From an uncultured Oscillospiraceae bacterium (GTDB lineage: Bacteria > Bacillota > Clostridia > Oscillospirales > Acutalibacteraceae), in the NCBI GenBank assembly GCA_902492455.1, contig CABULH010000010.1, positions 68,891-132,890 of the forward strand: DNA of 64,000 nt, written 5' to 3'. A model generated the notes under the pieces. It was not told the origin of the DNA. It saw nothing but the letters and a program-made list of their open reading frames with translations, and ran no database searches. The position numbers were made by a program, and so were the translations under genes. The first letter of the stretch is position 1; each line of letters opens with the position of its first letter. Below, in pieces: positions 34,755 to 43,145 of the stretch.

Positions 34755-35750
34755 ATGGCAAAAATCTATTACCAGAACGACTGCAACCTCAGCGTACTGA
34801 AGGACAAGACCGTGGCGATTATCGGTTACGGCTCCCAGGGTCACGCCCATGCGCTCAACCTGCATGAAAGCGGTGTCAATGTCATCGTCGGCCTGTACAA
34901 CGGCTCCAAGAGCTGGGCAAAGGCGGAGGCCGCCGGCCTCAAGGTCATGACCGCCGCAGACGCTGCCAAGGCTGCGGATGTGATTATGATCCTGATCAAT
35001 GATGAAAAACAGGCCGATATGTATAAGAAGGATATCGAGCCTAACCTGACTGAAGGAAAAGCCCTGGCCTTTGCCCATGGCTTCTCCATCCACTTTGGCC
35101 AGATCGTGCCTCCTCAGAATGTGGACGTGTTTATGATCGCTCCCAAGGGCCCCGGCCACACCGTGCGCAGCGAGTATGTGGAGGGCAAGGGCGTGCCCTG
35201 TCTGGTGGCGATTCATCAGGATGCCACCGGCCGCGCTCTGGATGTAGCCCTGGCTTATGCGGCAGGCATCGGCGGCGCCCGTGCCGGCGTGCTGGAAACC
35301 ACCTTCAAAACCGAGACCGAAACCGATCTGTTCGGTGAGCAGGCCGTGCTCTGCGGCGGCGTCACCGCCCTGATGCAGGCTGGCTTTGAGACCCTGGTGG
35401 AGGCCGGTTACGATCCCCGCAATGCGTATTTTGAGTGCATCCATGAGATGAAGCTGATTGTGGATCTGATCTACAAGGGCGGCTTCTCCATGATGCGGTA
35501 TTCCATTTCCGATACCGCTGAGTTCGGCGATTACGAGACCGGCAAGCGGCTGATCACCGATGAGACCAAAAAGGAAATGAAGAAGATTCTTCACGAGATC
35601 CAGGACGGTACCTTCGCTTCCAAGTGGATCAATGAGAACAAGGTCAACCGTCCTCATTTCAACGCCTGCCGCCGGATGGCTGCCGAGCATCAGCTGGAGT
35701 CTGTGGGCAAGGAGCTCCGTAAGCTGTACAGCTGGAACGAGGAAGAATAA
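34755..35750 (+). CDS. ilvC: Ketol-acid reductoisomerase
   Basis: Class I ketol-acid reductoisomerase of 331 residues. It catalyses the Mg-dependent alkyl shift and NADPH reduction that follow acetolactate synthase. The Rossmann motif GYGSQGHAHALN is near residues 24-35. The knotted C-terminal domain shows the metal and substrate ligands in DLFGEQAVLCGG and FECIHEMKLIVDLIYKGG. ATG at 34755 has a strong AGGAGG 9 nt upstream. It is the last gene of the ilvBNC operon and is closed by a terminator. The N-terminal MAKIYYQNDCNLSVLKDKT is standard for the family. Confidence 0.97.
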   Translation: MAKIYYQNDCNLSVLKDKTVAIIGYGSQGHAHALNLHESGVNVIVGLYNGSKSWAKAEAAGLKVMTAADAAKAADVIMILINDEKQADMYKKDIEPNLTEGKALAFAHGFSIHFGQIVPPQNVDVFMIAPKGPGHTVRSEYVEGKGVPCLVAIHQDATGRALDVALAYAAGIGGARAGVLETTFKTETETDLFGEQAVLCGGVTALMQAGFETLVEAGYDPRNAYFECIHEMKLIVDLIYKGGFSMMRYSISDTAEFGDYETGKRLITDETKKEMKKILHEIQDGTFASKWINENKVNRPHFNACRRMAAEHQLESVGKELRKLYSWNEEE

Positions 35751-35773
35751 CGTTTACTTAACCAAAATCAGCG

Positions 35774-35813
35774 AAAAACCGGCCTGAACAAGCATTTGTT
35801 CAGGCCGGTTTTT
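35774..35813 (+). terminator. Terminator after ilvC
   Basis: A perfect stem of about 17 bp (AAAACCGGCCTGAACAA with its complement) with a 4-nt loop runs into TTTTTT. Confidence 0.92.
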
Positions 35814-35890
35814 TATAACACGGAAACGCTTGCGCCGCCCACAGATGAGAAAGCCAGACAAACTTTGTGAACCGCTGGAATCTGTCACTG

Positions 35891-36102
35891 TGCAGCCAGG
35901 TCTGCGGCTTGCAGGGGAAATGTCAGGTCTCCTCTCTCCGTGGAAAACAGTCCCCCCTTGCGCAACTATCACCCGCCCATGGGCGTAAAAACGGGGAAAA
36001 GCAAGCGCATTTTATTGATTTTGCGCAGCATGGAGGAATTGTCCGGCTGAGGCCGGACAATTCCTCCATGCTCCCGCGCGGGAATACTCCCGCGCTTTTT
36101 TG
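35891..36102. repeat. Structured intergenic repeat, copy B
   Basis: The core 35891-36072 is the second copy of the 182-nt element at 30067-30248. Its right end forms a 21-bp hairpin ending at 36072, with base pairs at two positions changed on both arms relative to copy A. A GCGCGGG/CCCGCGC hairpin with six T follows (36076-36101), a good intrinsic terminator. It lies between the ilvC terminator and sigG. Confidence 0.8.
36076..36101 (+). terminator. Terminator-like hairpin at the end of repeat copy B
   Basis: A 7-bp pure GC stem (36076-36082 with 36089-36095) is followed by six T. No gene precedes it on this strand after ilvC, so it would end an RNA transcribed from the repeat itself. Confidence 0.65.
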
Positions 36103-36148
36103 TCCCGCAAATCCTGTCGGCGGATAAAATATTTTTCCGTGACAAGCC

Positions 36149-36179
36149 GCGTATGGTTTCCCTGCAACTGGCAATACTG
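36149..36179 (+). promoter_or_regulatory. Candidate sigma-F/sigma-G promoter of sigG
   Basis: GCGTA (36149-36153) is followed after 16 nt by GGCAATACTG (36170-36179). The latter fits the forespore -10 consensus GGNNANANTR at every fixed position, and the -35 matches GYWTA at 4 of 5. Transcription of sigG by sigma-F and sigma-G is established in B. subtilis. Confidence 0.6.
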
Positions 36180-36217
36180 GAATTGTACTTCCATTTGCAG
36201 AGAGGATGTGACCGTGC

Positions 36218-36985
36218 TTGTATAACAAGGTGGAGATATGCGGGGTCAACACAGCCAATCTGAAGGTTCTCACTGAAAGTGAGAAGATGCGGCTGCTCAA
36301 ACGAATGCACGAGGGAGACAGGAAGGCCCGGGAAGAACTGGTGAACGGCAACCTGCGGCTGGTCCTTAGTGTTATCCAACGGTTCACCCAGCGGGGAGAG
36401 AATCTGGACGATCTGTTCCAGGTGGGCTGTATTGGACTGATTAAGTCCATCGACAATTTCGATATCAGTCAGAATGTTCGCTTTTCCACCTATGCTGTGC
36501 CCATGATTATCGGCGAAATCCGCCGGTATCTGCGGGACAACAACGCCATTCGTATCAGCCGTTCGGTAAGGGATACCGCTTATCGGGCGATGCAGGTCAA
36601 GGAGCGGCTCACCACGGAAAAGCTGCGGGATCCCACGGTGGAGGAAATCGCCCGGGAGCTGGATCTGCCCAAGGAGGAAGTGGTGATGGCCCTAGAAGCC
36701 ATTGTGGATCCGGTATCTCTTTATGAACCGGTTTATTCCGACGGCGGTGATACCATCTATGTTATGGATCAGGTGGGAGATCACAACGACGACAAAAACT
36801 GGCTGGATGAAATTGCTCTGAAGGAGGCCATTCGGGGTCTCAGTGACAGGGAGAAGCGGATTTTGAATCTGCGATTTTTCAAAGGTATGACTCAAGTCGA
36901 GGTGTCCAATGAGATCGGGATATCTCAAGCCCAGGTCAGCCGTCTGGAAAAGGGGGCGCTGGACAGAATAAAAAAGCAGATATGA
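36218..36985 (+). CDS. sigG: RNA polymerase sporulation sigma factor SigG
   Basis: Late forespore sigma factor of 255 residues. Residues 2-10 (YNKVEICGV) match the SigG-specific N-terminus. Region 2 follows, with NGNLRLVLSVIQRF and DDLFQVGCIGLIKSIDNFD, then FSTYAVPMIIGEIRRYLRDNN. Region 4 at the end carries the helix-turn-helix MTQVEVSNEIGISQAQVSRLEK. SigG directs forespore genes such as ssp and germination receptors after engulfment. The start is TTG at 36218 with AGAGGATG upstream. It stands apart from the usual spoIIGA-sigE-sigG cluster; none of those genes is in the window. A forespore-type promoter match lies just upstream. Confidence 0.95.
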   Translation: MYNKVEICGVNTANLKVLTESEKMRLLKRMHEGDRKAREELVNGNLRLVLSVIQRFTQRGENLDDLFQVGCIGLIKSIDNFDISQNVRFSTYAVPMIIGEIRRYLRDNNAIRISRSVRDTAYRAMQVKERLTTEKLRDPTVEEIARELDLPKEEVVMALEAIVDPVSLYEPVYSDGGDTIYVMDQVGDHNDDKNWLDEIALKEAIRGLSDREKRILNLRFFKGMTQVEVSNEIGISQAQVSRLEKGALDRIKKQI

Positions 36986-36988
36986 AGC

Positions 36989-37128
36989 GGGGTTATTGCA
37001 AAATATTTTATTTTGCAATAACCCTTTGAAAAACCGCTTGCGGGCCATCAATGGTGGCCCGCATTTTGTTTTGTATAAATACGAAACCGCGCTTTTTTCA
37101 GTTTAAACGTACATTCATGCGTTGTGCG
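36989..37128. repeat. Double-hairpin terminator module, copy 2
   Basis: A 140-nt module homologous to 28338-28473. The first hairpin (36989-37025) contains TTGCAAAAT and ATTTTGCAA arms. The second is GCGGGCCA/TGGCCCGC (37040-37047 with 37055-37062), followed by ATTTTGTTTTG. It lies between the convergent sigG and ANT(6) genes and probably terminates both. Confidence 0.75.
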
Positions 37129-37141
37129 GCGAGTCGGCTTT

Positions 37142-37987
37142 TTACAGCCTGTTCTCTTTGATCATGATGAGATACCGCCGCATCGCTTGTTCTTCCTCTT
37201 CATTATAGCGGTATCCCATCTTTTCTGCCACATACAGGGCCGCTGTGTGAAACAGGTCACAGGCGGTGAAAACCGCCGCCCAAATGTGGTAATATTCGCC
37301 ATCAGAGTAGGTTTTTACATACAATTCGTATAAATTCGGCGGTAAATACCTTTTGAAATATTTTTTGGCTTTGCCCGATGATATGGCAAAGCCCTGATCA
37401 GCACCGATATACCAGTCCAGCATCTGGTCCAGCATGTCTCGAACATAGACGTTGAACATCTGCATTACATAGGGAAGTTCATCCCGGGCAACACCCTTGC
37501 CGGCATTATTGAGGCACCACCAAAATTCGTTGCAGCAGTCGGAGAACAGCTTTGGGGTGGGCGGCTGGATATGCCAGCAGCGGTCGGAGGGCGGAGGCAG
37601 CGCAGGCAGAATGCCATCCTTATCCAGCAGGGGAATCGCAGGCTCGCCATCATCCACATAGGGCTTGTCTTCAAAACTCAGGTCGATACGGCAGCCGTCT
37701 TCAAAAATCATCAAATAGGTGTAATGTCCGTCTCCTTCCGGAGGCAATAGGGTCATCTTTTCCGGTGCCTGCATAATAGCCGGACGGCCAAAATGCGCTT
37801 GAATCCAATCGGGATTGTCGTAGAAGGGGGATACGTCTTTCACAAAATAAGTGATATCGTAATCCTGGTACTTATCCCGCGGTACGGCGGGGTTGGCGCG
37901 GGAACCCACCAGCAGCGCTGCGCGAATCCGTTCATCCTCCTGAGCCGTCTGGATAATGAGCTCCATCATCTCCTCTTCACTGCGCAC
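37142..37987 (-). CDS. Aminoglycoside 6-adenylyltransferase-like nucleotidyltransferase (ANT(6) family)
   Basis: Cytosolic nucleotidyltransferase of 281 residues resembling AadE/ANT(6), which adenylylates streptomycin at position 6. The nucleotidyltransferase core reads LLVGSRANP near 25-31 and KYQDYDITYFVKD near 40-50, giving the GS...DxD metal-binding pattern; a further Asp comes in CRIDLSFED. The length is typical. The GTG start at 37987 has AAAGG 9 nt upstream. There is no mobile element or other resistance gene nearby and base use looks like the host's, so it seems a resident chromosomal copy. Whether it confers resistance cannot be told from sequence. Confidence 0.85.
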   Translation of the reverse strand: MRSEEEMMELIIQTAQEDERIRAALLVGSRANPAVPRDKYQDYDITYFVKDVSPFYDNPDWIQAHFGRPAIMQAPEKMTLLPPEGDGHYTYLMIFEDGCRIDLSFEDKPYVDDGEPAIPLLDKDGILPALPPPSDRCWHIQPPTPKLFSDCCNEFWWCLNNAGKGVARDELPYVMQMFNVYVRDMLDQMLDWYIGADQGFAISSGKAKKYFKRYLPPNLYELYVKTYSDGEYYHIWAAVFTACDLFHTAALYVAEKMGYRYNEEEEQAMRRYLIMIKENRL

Positions 37988-38069
37988 ATTTTCACACCTT
38001 TCTTTCTTTTCAGAATATTCTTCAGTTTAGCACAGAAGCGTAAGGATGACAACAACCGGCGGGTTTCGG

Positions 38070-38098
38070 TTGAATCGCAGGAGGAAATCGTGTATACT
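38070..38098 (+). promoter_or_regulatory. Promoter of the lipoprotein gene
   Basis: TTGAAT (38070-38075) and TATACT (38093-38098) are 17 nt apart, about 40 nt before the start codon. Confidence 0.65.
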
Positions 38099-38139
38099 AT
38101 AGGGGTATTGCGGTGAGTATGAGTAAAGGAGCGTTGTGT

Positions 38140-39153
38140 TTGAAAAATAGCATGCGCCTGTTGGCGGCAGCCCTGACGCTGTTGCTTTCGATAAGTATGG
38201 CAGGCTGCGGCGGAGATAAACCGCCGCAGGAAACCTCTTATTTCGGCACCGATCTTAAAGAATGGAATCCCCTGGTAATTTATGCAGCGGACGGTGAAGA
38301 GAAGCCTTTTTTTGCCCGGGATCCCTCTCAAATCAGCATGGTGCTCAGTCAATTCGATCAGATGGATTTCATCCCCTCAGATAAAGCGTACGGCACCCCT
38401 GCCGGCCTCGCTTTCACCATCGATACCATGCGGGGGCGGGTGGAGTTGGGCCGCACCGATGGGATCAGCCTGTGGAAGGGCAGTCAGCGATATGAGCTGG
38501 ATGGTACGGAACGGGAGAAAAAAGCCTTTGCCGACGAACTGCGCCGGTTATATGGACTGATCCGTGCAGAAACGGAGGGCATTACAGAGGTAAAGCGGGA
38601 CACGCTGCTGTCTTTAACGCCGGATATGACCTATCGCCAATTGCTGGATTCTTTTGGGAAAACCCTGCAGACAGCGGTTATCGGCGCGGAAAATGCCTTT
38701 CTGTATCAAATAGAGGGACGGCCCTTTTATATCACCTTTGAAAGGGAAACGGATTTGGTAGGGGTAACCGGCGAAACGCTGCTGGAGGATTTAGGAGATG
38801 ATTACAACCTGTCCGATCAGCTGCAGCAGCCGGAACCGTTGCCCGGAGGACGCCGTGACGCCTACAGCGCGGCTTTTCAAGCCTTTATCGCCCATTATGG
38901 ACTGGCGGATCAGGCTGTAGCGGTGAAGGCGGAGGGATTGCCTTTTACTGAAGAGGGTGACGGCGAAGTCATCGTCGAAAGCCTGCCGGTAATCCGTCAG
39001 GCCGATGGTCCTGAACTGCACATCGAGGCATATTATCACATGGCGGAAGAGGACATGCGCTTTCGGATCGCCTGCGGTGATAAGGCGGCGGATGTGGATT
39101 GCACGCTGAAGGACGGTCGATGGACGGCGTCCCTAGCCTCTGCGAAGGGCTGA
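38140..39153 (+). CDS. Hypothetical lipoprotein
   Basis: Unknown surface protein of 337 residues. The signal peptide (KNSMRLLAAALTLLLSISM) ends in the lipobox MAGC, so Lgt/Lsp processing is expected. The mature part is acidic and of mixed alpha/beta type with no recognisable domain. Its repeated segments may indicate two related sub-domains, but I could not establish this. The start is TTG at 38140, with AAAGGAG 8 nt upstream; ATG at 38119 and GTG at 38113 are alternatives. The methyltransferase gene follows 41 nt later and may be co-transcribed. Confidence 0.7.
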   Translation: MKNSMRLLAAALTLLLSISMAGCGGDKPPQETSYFGTDLKEWNPLVIYAADGEEKPFFARDPSQISMVLSQFDQMDFIPSDKAYGTPAGLAFTIDTMRGRVELGRTDGISLWKGSQRYELDGTEREKKAFADELRRLYGLIRAETEGITEVKRDTLLSLTPDMTYRQLLDSFGKTLQTAVIGAENAFLYQIEGRPFYITFERETDLVGVTGETLLEDLGDDYNLSDQLQQPEPLPGGRRDAYSAAFQAFIAHYGLADQAVAVKAEGLPFTEEGDGEVIVESLPVIRQADGPELHIEAYYHMAEEDMRFRIACGDKAADVDCTLKDGRWTASLASAKG

Positions 39154-39194
39154 AAGAACAGGTAAACCGGAATGACCGGAGAAAGCGGGAAATC

Positions 39195-40313
39195 ATGGAG
39201 ACTTGGCAGTATTGCGCGCCCTGTCTGATGGGCGTTGAAGGCATTGTGGGGGATGAACTCAAGCGGATGGATGCTGGTGAGGTGCGGGTAGAGAACGGCC
39301 GAGTGCTGTTTTCCGGCGGGCCGGAGCTGCTGGCCCGGGCCAACATCGGCTTGCGCTGTGCCGAGCGGGTGCAGATTTTTATGGGTTCCTTTCCTGCTTG
39401 CAGCTTTGAGGAGCTTTTTCAGGGGGTTAAGGCATTGCCGTGGGAGGAATGGATCGGGAAAAACGACCGCTTTCCGGTTAAAGGATGGTCGCTGAACTCC
39501 ATGCTGCACAGCGTGCCGGATTGTCAGGCTATCATCAAAAAAGCGGTGGTCGAGCGCCTGAAAGAGCGGTACCATCTCAGCTGGTTTGAAGAAACGGGGC
39601 CGCTGTATCAGATTCAATTCACCCTGCTGAAGGATGTGGTCACCCTGCTGATTGATACCAGCGGCCCCGGCCTGCACAAACGAGGATACCGGCAGAATGC
39701 CGGAGGCGCGCCCATCAAAGAAACCCTGGCCGCGGCCATGGTGGATCTTACTCGTGCCCGGACGGCGCGCCGGGTGCTGGATCCCTGCTGCGGTTCCGGA
39801 ACCCTGCTGATTGAGGCGGCGCTGTCTGCTTTCCGCATCGCACCGGGGATCCGCCGGCGGTTTGCGGCCATGGAATGGTCCCAGGTTCCCGCCGCTCTGT
39901 GGCGCGGTGAACGGGAGCGGGCCAGGGGGCTGGAACGGCGGGACGCGGCGTTTTTCGCCTGGGGCGGAGACGTGGACGAGGATGTTCTGCGCCTGGCTTG
40001 TGAAAACGCTGATAAAGCGGGGGTGGGAAGCTGTTTCGCCGCCCAGCGTAAAGAACTGAAGGACTTTGCTCCTGAAGGGGAAAGCGGCGTGGTACTATGC
40101 AATCCGCCTTACGGAGAACGGCTGCTGGATATACGCGAAGCGGAAAAGCTTTATCGTGAAATGGGACGGGTATTCCGGCCGAAAAAGGGTTGGAGTTATG
40201 CCGTTATCTCCCCCCATGAGGATTTTGAAAAGCTGTTTGGCCGGCCGGCGGATAAACGTCGTAAGCTGTACAATGGAATGCTGAAATGTCAATTATATAT
40301 GTATTATAAATAA
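39195..40313 (+). CDS. THUMP-domain class I SAM-dependent RNA methyltransferase (RlmL/YpsC-like)
   Basis: RNA methyltransferase of 372 residues. An N-terminal ferredoxin-like and THUMP region (about 1-150) is followed by a Rossmann methyltransferase domain with LDPCCGSGTLLIEAAL near residue 195, the SAM-binding loop. The N6-adenine/N2-guanine type active-site motif NPPYGERL lies near 303. Relatives such as E. coli RlmL and B. subtilis YpsC modify 23S rRNA guanosine (N2). The exact base here is inferred. The ATG at 39195 fits the family start but its SD is weak (GGAG and GCGGG), and the frame is open upstream to 39099, overlapping the lipoprotein gene. Confidence 0.9.
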   Translation: METWQYCAPCLMGVEGIVGDELKRMDAGEVRVENGRVLFSGGPELLARANIGLRCAERVQIFMGSFPACSFEELFQGVKALPWEEWIGKNDRFPVKGWSLNSMLHSVPDCQAIIKKAVVERLKERYHLSWFEETGPLYQIQFTLLKDVVTLLIDTSGPGLHKRGYRQNAGGAPIKETLAAAMVDLTRARTARRVLDPCCGSGTLLIEAALSAFRIAPGIRRRFAAMEWSQVPAALWRGERERARGLERRDAAFFAWGGDVDEDVLRLACENADKAGVGSCFAAQRKELKDFAPEGESGVVLCNPPYGERLLDIREAEKLYREMGRVFRPKKGWSYAVISPHEDFEKLFGRPADKRRKLYNGMLKCQLYMYYK

Positions 40314-40316
40314 GGA

Positions 40317-40384
40317 GCCTGCTCCGCTGCCGGAATGGAGCAGGCCGCCTGCGGGGGGGGAGCCGCGTGCAAAAAGGTTTTTGC
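40317..40384 (+). terminator. GC-rich hairpins after the methyltransferase gene
   Basis: GCCTGCTCC (40317-40325) pairs with GGAGCAGGC (40337-40345), and a second hairpin GCAAAAA/TTTTTGC follows near 40369-40384. Neither has an ideal T tract directly after it, so termination is plausible but not certain. The rest of the gap to 40483 shows nothing clear. Confidence 0.45.
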
Positions 40385-40483
40385 AGCGCTCCTTCTTTTT
40401 CCCTAAAAAACAGAAATCGCGCATGAGAAGAAGCTTGTCTTCATATACTGATTAGGCAATGGATGGAAAGGATGGGACGGTAG

Positions 40484-41524
40484 ATGGAACGGATCCTAAT
40501 AGTGTTTACCGGCGGAACAATCAGCTGCCGGGCCGGTGCGGCGGTGATGGGGGCGACGGCGGACGCCCCTTATCTGCTGCTCCGGCGTTATCGGGAGGAG
40601 CGGGAAGAAACGGTGGACTTTACCACCGCATCGCCGCTGACGATTTTGAGCGAAAACCTGCTGCCGGACGATTGGAAAACCATCGCCGACTGTGTGCGCA
40701 AACGGCTGACGCCGGATATGGCCGGCGTGGTGATTACTCATGGTACGGATACTCTGGCCTATTCTGCGGCGGCATTGAGTTTTATGCTGGCCGGGATTGG
40801 GGTTCCGGTGGCGCTGGTAGCCGCCAACTACCCGCCAGATGATCCCCGGAGCAATGGCTGCGCCAATTTTTCATCGGCGGTGGACTTTATTCTGAACGAG
40901 AGACTGCCGGGAGTGTACGTCTTTTTTCGGCAGCAGGAAGCGGATTGCGTATTTCTCGGCAGCCGAGTCACACAGGCGCTGCCTTTATCCGGTACTTTTG
41001 CCAGCGTCACCGGCCGGCCATGGGGATGGATGGAAGAAGGAAGACTTCGGCTGACAGGAGGTCCCCATGAGCCAATGCCGGAAGAAATCATGGCTCAGCC
41101 GGCGGAAACGCCGCCGGTATTTCCGCCGCTGCGCTCCTGCGTGCAGTTTTTGCGTCCGTATCCGGGCATGGATTACCGTCGTTTATCTCTGCACGGTTCG
41201 GTGCGGGCGGTTTTTCACGGACTATATCATTCAGGAACTGCCTGCGTCCGCCAAGCGGAACAGGGCGGTGACACGGACTTCTCTGCTTTTGTGCGCCGAT
41301 GCGCGGCAGAGGGACTGCCGGTTTATCTGTCTCCTATCTGGCAGGAGGATGTATTGTACGCCTCTGCCAAGCGGATCCGGGAATGCGGCGCCCGGCTGCT
41401 GCCTCCCATGGCGGAAGAGGCCGCCTACTGCAAACTGCTGCTGGCTTACAGCCTGTACCCGGAAAATGAGGAGGCACGAACCGCCTACCTGTCCCGAAAC
41501 CTTGCCTTCGAGCATATTTGGTAA
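40484..41524 (+). CDS. Type I L-asparaginase-like protein
   Basis: Amidohydrolase of 346 residues that converts asparagine to aspartate and ammonia. Both asparaginase active-site motifs are present: FTGGTIS near residues 8-14 with the first catalytic Thr, and ITHGTDTLAYSA near 85 with the second Thr and Asp. There is no signal peptide, which fits a cytosolic type I enzyme. The C-terminal domain (from about 190) is less typical, so a related glutaminase/asparaginase activity is possible. ATG at 40484 has AAAGGA 11 nt upstream. asnB is also in this window, about 8 kb away, but the two are not in one operon. Confidence 0.88.
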   Translation: MERILIVFTGGTISCRAGAAVMGATADAPYLLLRRYREEREETVDFTTASPLTILSENLLPDDWKTIADCVRKRLTPDMAGVVITHGTDTLAYSAAALSFMLAGIGVPVALVAANYPPDDPRSNGCANFSSAVDFILNERLPGVYVFFRQQEADCVFLGSRVTQALPLSGTFASVTGRPWGWMEEGRLRLTGGPHEPMPEEIMAQPAETPPVFPPLRSCVQFLRPYPGMDYRRLSLHGSVRAVFHGLYHSGTACVRQAEQGGDTDFSAFVRRCAAEGLPVYLSPIWQEDVLYASAKRIRECGARLLPPMAEEAAYCKLLLAYSLYPENEEARTAYLSRNLAFEHIW

Positions 41525-41592
41525 CCTCACCGCATATAGTGCACTGTAACCATATAACGGTGCAACAGAATCTATATTGGGGTGTGGTATGG

Positions 41593-42165
41593 GTGTTTGT
41601 ATTCTCGGTGAAGACGTCGAAACGGCAGATCCTCTCCCTGCTGCTGTGCGTCGTGATGCTCATCGCGATTTTGGTCGTGGTGATCGTTTGGCCGGCGAAA
41701 GACGCGTCTGCCGAGGTCTTTCAGCCGGTGTCTGCGGCGGATGACGCCCAGAGACTTGCTTTCCTGCGGTCACTGGGATATGAGGCGTCAGCGGACAGCG
41801 GGCAGGTGCGGGAAGTGCTGATCCCGGACGAATTCGACGATGTTTTCTCTCAGTACAATGCGGTGCAGAAAACGGCGGATATGGATTTGGAGCCATACCG
41901 GGGGCGACGGATGAAATGCTGGACGTATGAAATTACCAATTATCCGGGAGAGGAGCATGTGCAGGCACATTTATATGTATATAAGGATCAGATTATTGGC
42001 GGCGACATCGCTTCCACCGCCCTGGATGGCTTTATGCACGGATTGGTAAAAATTCCGGCATCCCTGCCCTCGGCGGTATCCAGCAACAGTCAGCCTGCTC
42101 AAACTGCCGGTGCAGCCGGTACCACTGATGCGCCGACAACGACTGGTACGAAATCCGCCCAGTAA
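41593..42165 (+). CDS. DUF4830 domain protein
   Basis: Membrane-anchored protein of 190 residues of unknown function. After MFVFSVKTSKRQ, one hydrophobic segment (about 13-33) is followed by an extracytoplasmic DUF4830-like domain. That domain contains RLAFLRSLGYEA, VLIPDEFDDVFSQYNAVQK and an LYVYKDQIIGGDI strand, then a Ser/Thr/Ala-rich tail. GTG at 41593 is chosen because family members start with the same MF(V/I)F(T/S)VK pattern; GTG at 41608 is possible and the SD is weak. It is 68 nt after the asparaginase gene with no terminator between. Confidence 0.78.
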   Translation: MFVFSVKTSKRQILSLLLCVVMLIAILVVVIVWPAKDASAEVFQPVSAADDAQRLAFLRSLGYEASADSGQVREVLIPDEFDDVFSQYNAVQKTADMDLEPYRGRRMKCWTYEITNYPGEEHVQAHLYVYKDQIIGGDIASTALDGFMHGLVKIPASLPSAVSSNSQPAQTAGAAGTTDAPTTTGTKSAQ

Positions 42166-42263
42166 CATGGATCTATCCAGCATTATCCAGATCCCCATCG
42201 GTTGCTTTTTTCACAGTAATATGCTATTCTTATTCTTGAAATGCAGAGGAGAAGGGGTGGCCG

Positions 42264-42980
42264 ATGGGACTGGAAAGACTGGATAAACTGCTGGCTTCCC
42301 AAGGCATAGCCTCCCGTAGTGAAGCCGGCCGGATGGCGCGGGAGGGCCGTGTGCAGGTGGATGGCCGCGTCTGTCGTTCCCCTGCTGAAAAAGTGAATGG
42401 GGAGCGACAGGAGATACGCGTAGATGGCCGTCCGCTGTCCTACAGCCGATTCGTTTATATTATGATGAATAAACCTCCGGATCTTTTGTGCGTATCACGG
42501 GATCCCAAAGCCGCCACTGTGATGGATCTGCTACCTCCAGCTTTAAAAAGGCCGGGCCTTTTTCCTGCCGGACGGCTGGACAAGGATACGGTGGGGCTGG
42601 TGCTTATCACCGATGACGGAGATTTTGCCCATCGGATGCTGTCGCCTCGCCGGCATGTGAAAAAACGGTATTTGGCCCGTCTGGACGGCCCGGTCACAGA
42701 AGAGCATATACAGAATTTTGCGCGGGGGACAAGCTTAGCGGATGGGACCGAATGTCTTCCGGCAGAATTACGAGTGGCGGAGGACGGCCCGGAGCCTTTG
42801 GCGGAAATCACCATATCGGAAGGGAAGTATCACCAGATAAAGCGGATGTTCGCCTCGGTGGACCGCAAGGTGTTGTGGCTTAAGCGAATTTCCATGGGCG
42901 GCCTTCAACTGGACCCCTTGCTCCCGGAAGGGGGGTGCCGACTGCTCACTGCAGAGGAAAAGGGGGCGGTGCTCGGTTGA
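42264..42980 (+). CDS. RsuA/RluB-family pseudouridine synthase
   Basis: rRNA pseudouridine synthase of 238 residues. An N-terminal S4 RNA-binding domain (RLDKLLASQGIASRSEA, about 4-60) is followed by the catalytic domain with GRLDKDTVGLVLIT near residue 102, where the Asp is the catalytic nucleophile. The C-terminal motif EGKYHQIKRMFA is typical of the family. It converts specific uridines in 16S (RsuA-type) or 23S (RluB-type) rRNA; the target cannot be decided here, but the length favours RsuA-like. ATG at 42264 follows GGAGAAGGGG. No clear terminator follows. Confidence 0.93.
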   Translation: MGLERLDKLLASQGIASRSEAGRMAREGRVQVDGRVCRSPAEKVNGERQEIRVDGRPLSYSRFVYIMMNKPPDLLCVSRDPKAATVMDLLPPALKRPGLFPAGRLDKDTVGLVLITDDGDFAHRMLSPRRHVKKRYLARLDGPVTEEHIQNFARGTSLADGTECLPAELRVAEDGPEPLAEITISEGKYHQIKRMFASVDRKVLWLKRISMGGLQLDPLLPEGGCRLLTAEEKGAVLG

Positions 42981-43145
42981 ACGTCCAAAAATTTTGTGGA
43001 TTTTGTCCTTATATCATTTAGACAAAGGATTTTTTAAAAGTTTGTTGATTAATGGAATGGTTCTGAAACCGCAAATCTGTTATATTATAAGTAGTCTCGA
43101 ACGCATGACACACAAAGCCTATGTGCAAATTTGGGAGGTTTTTGA

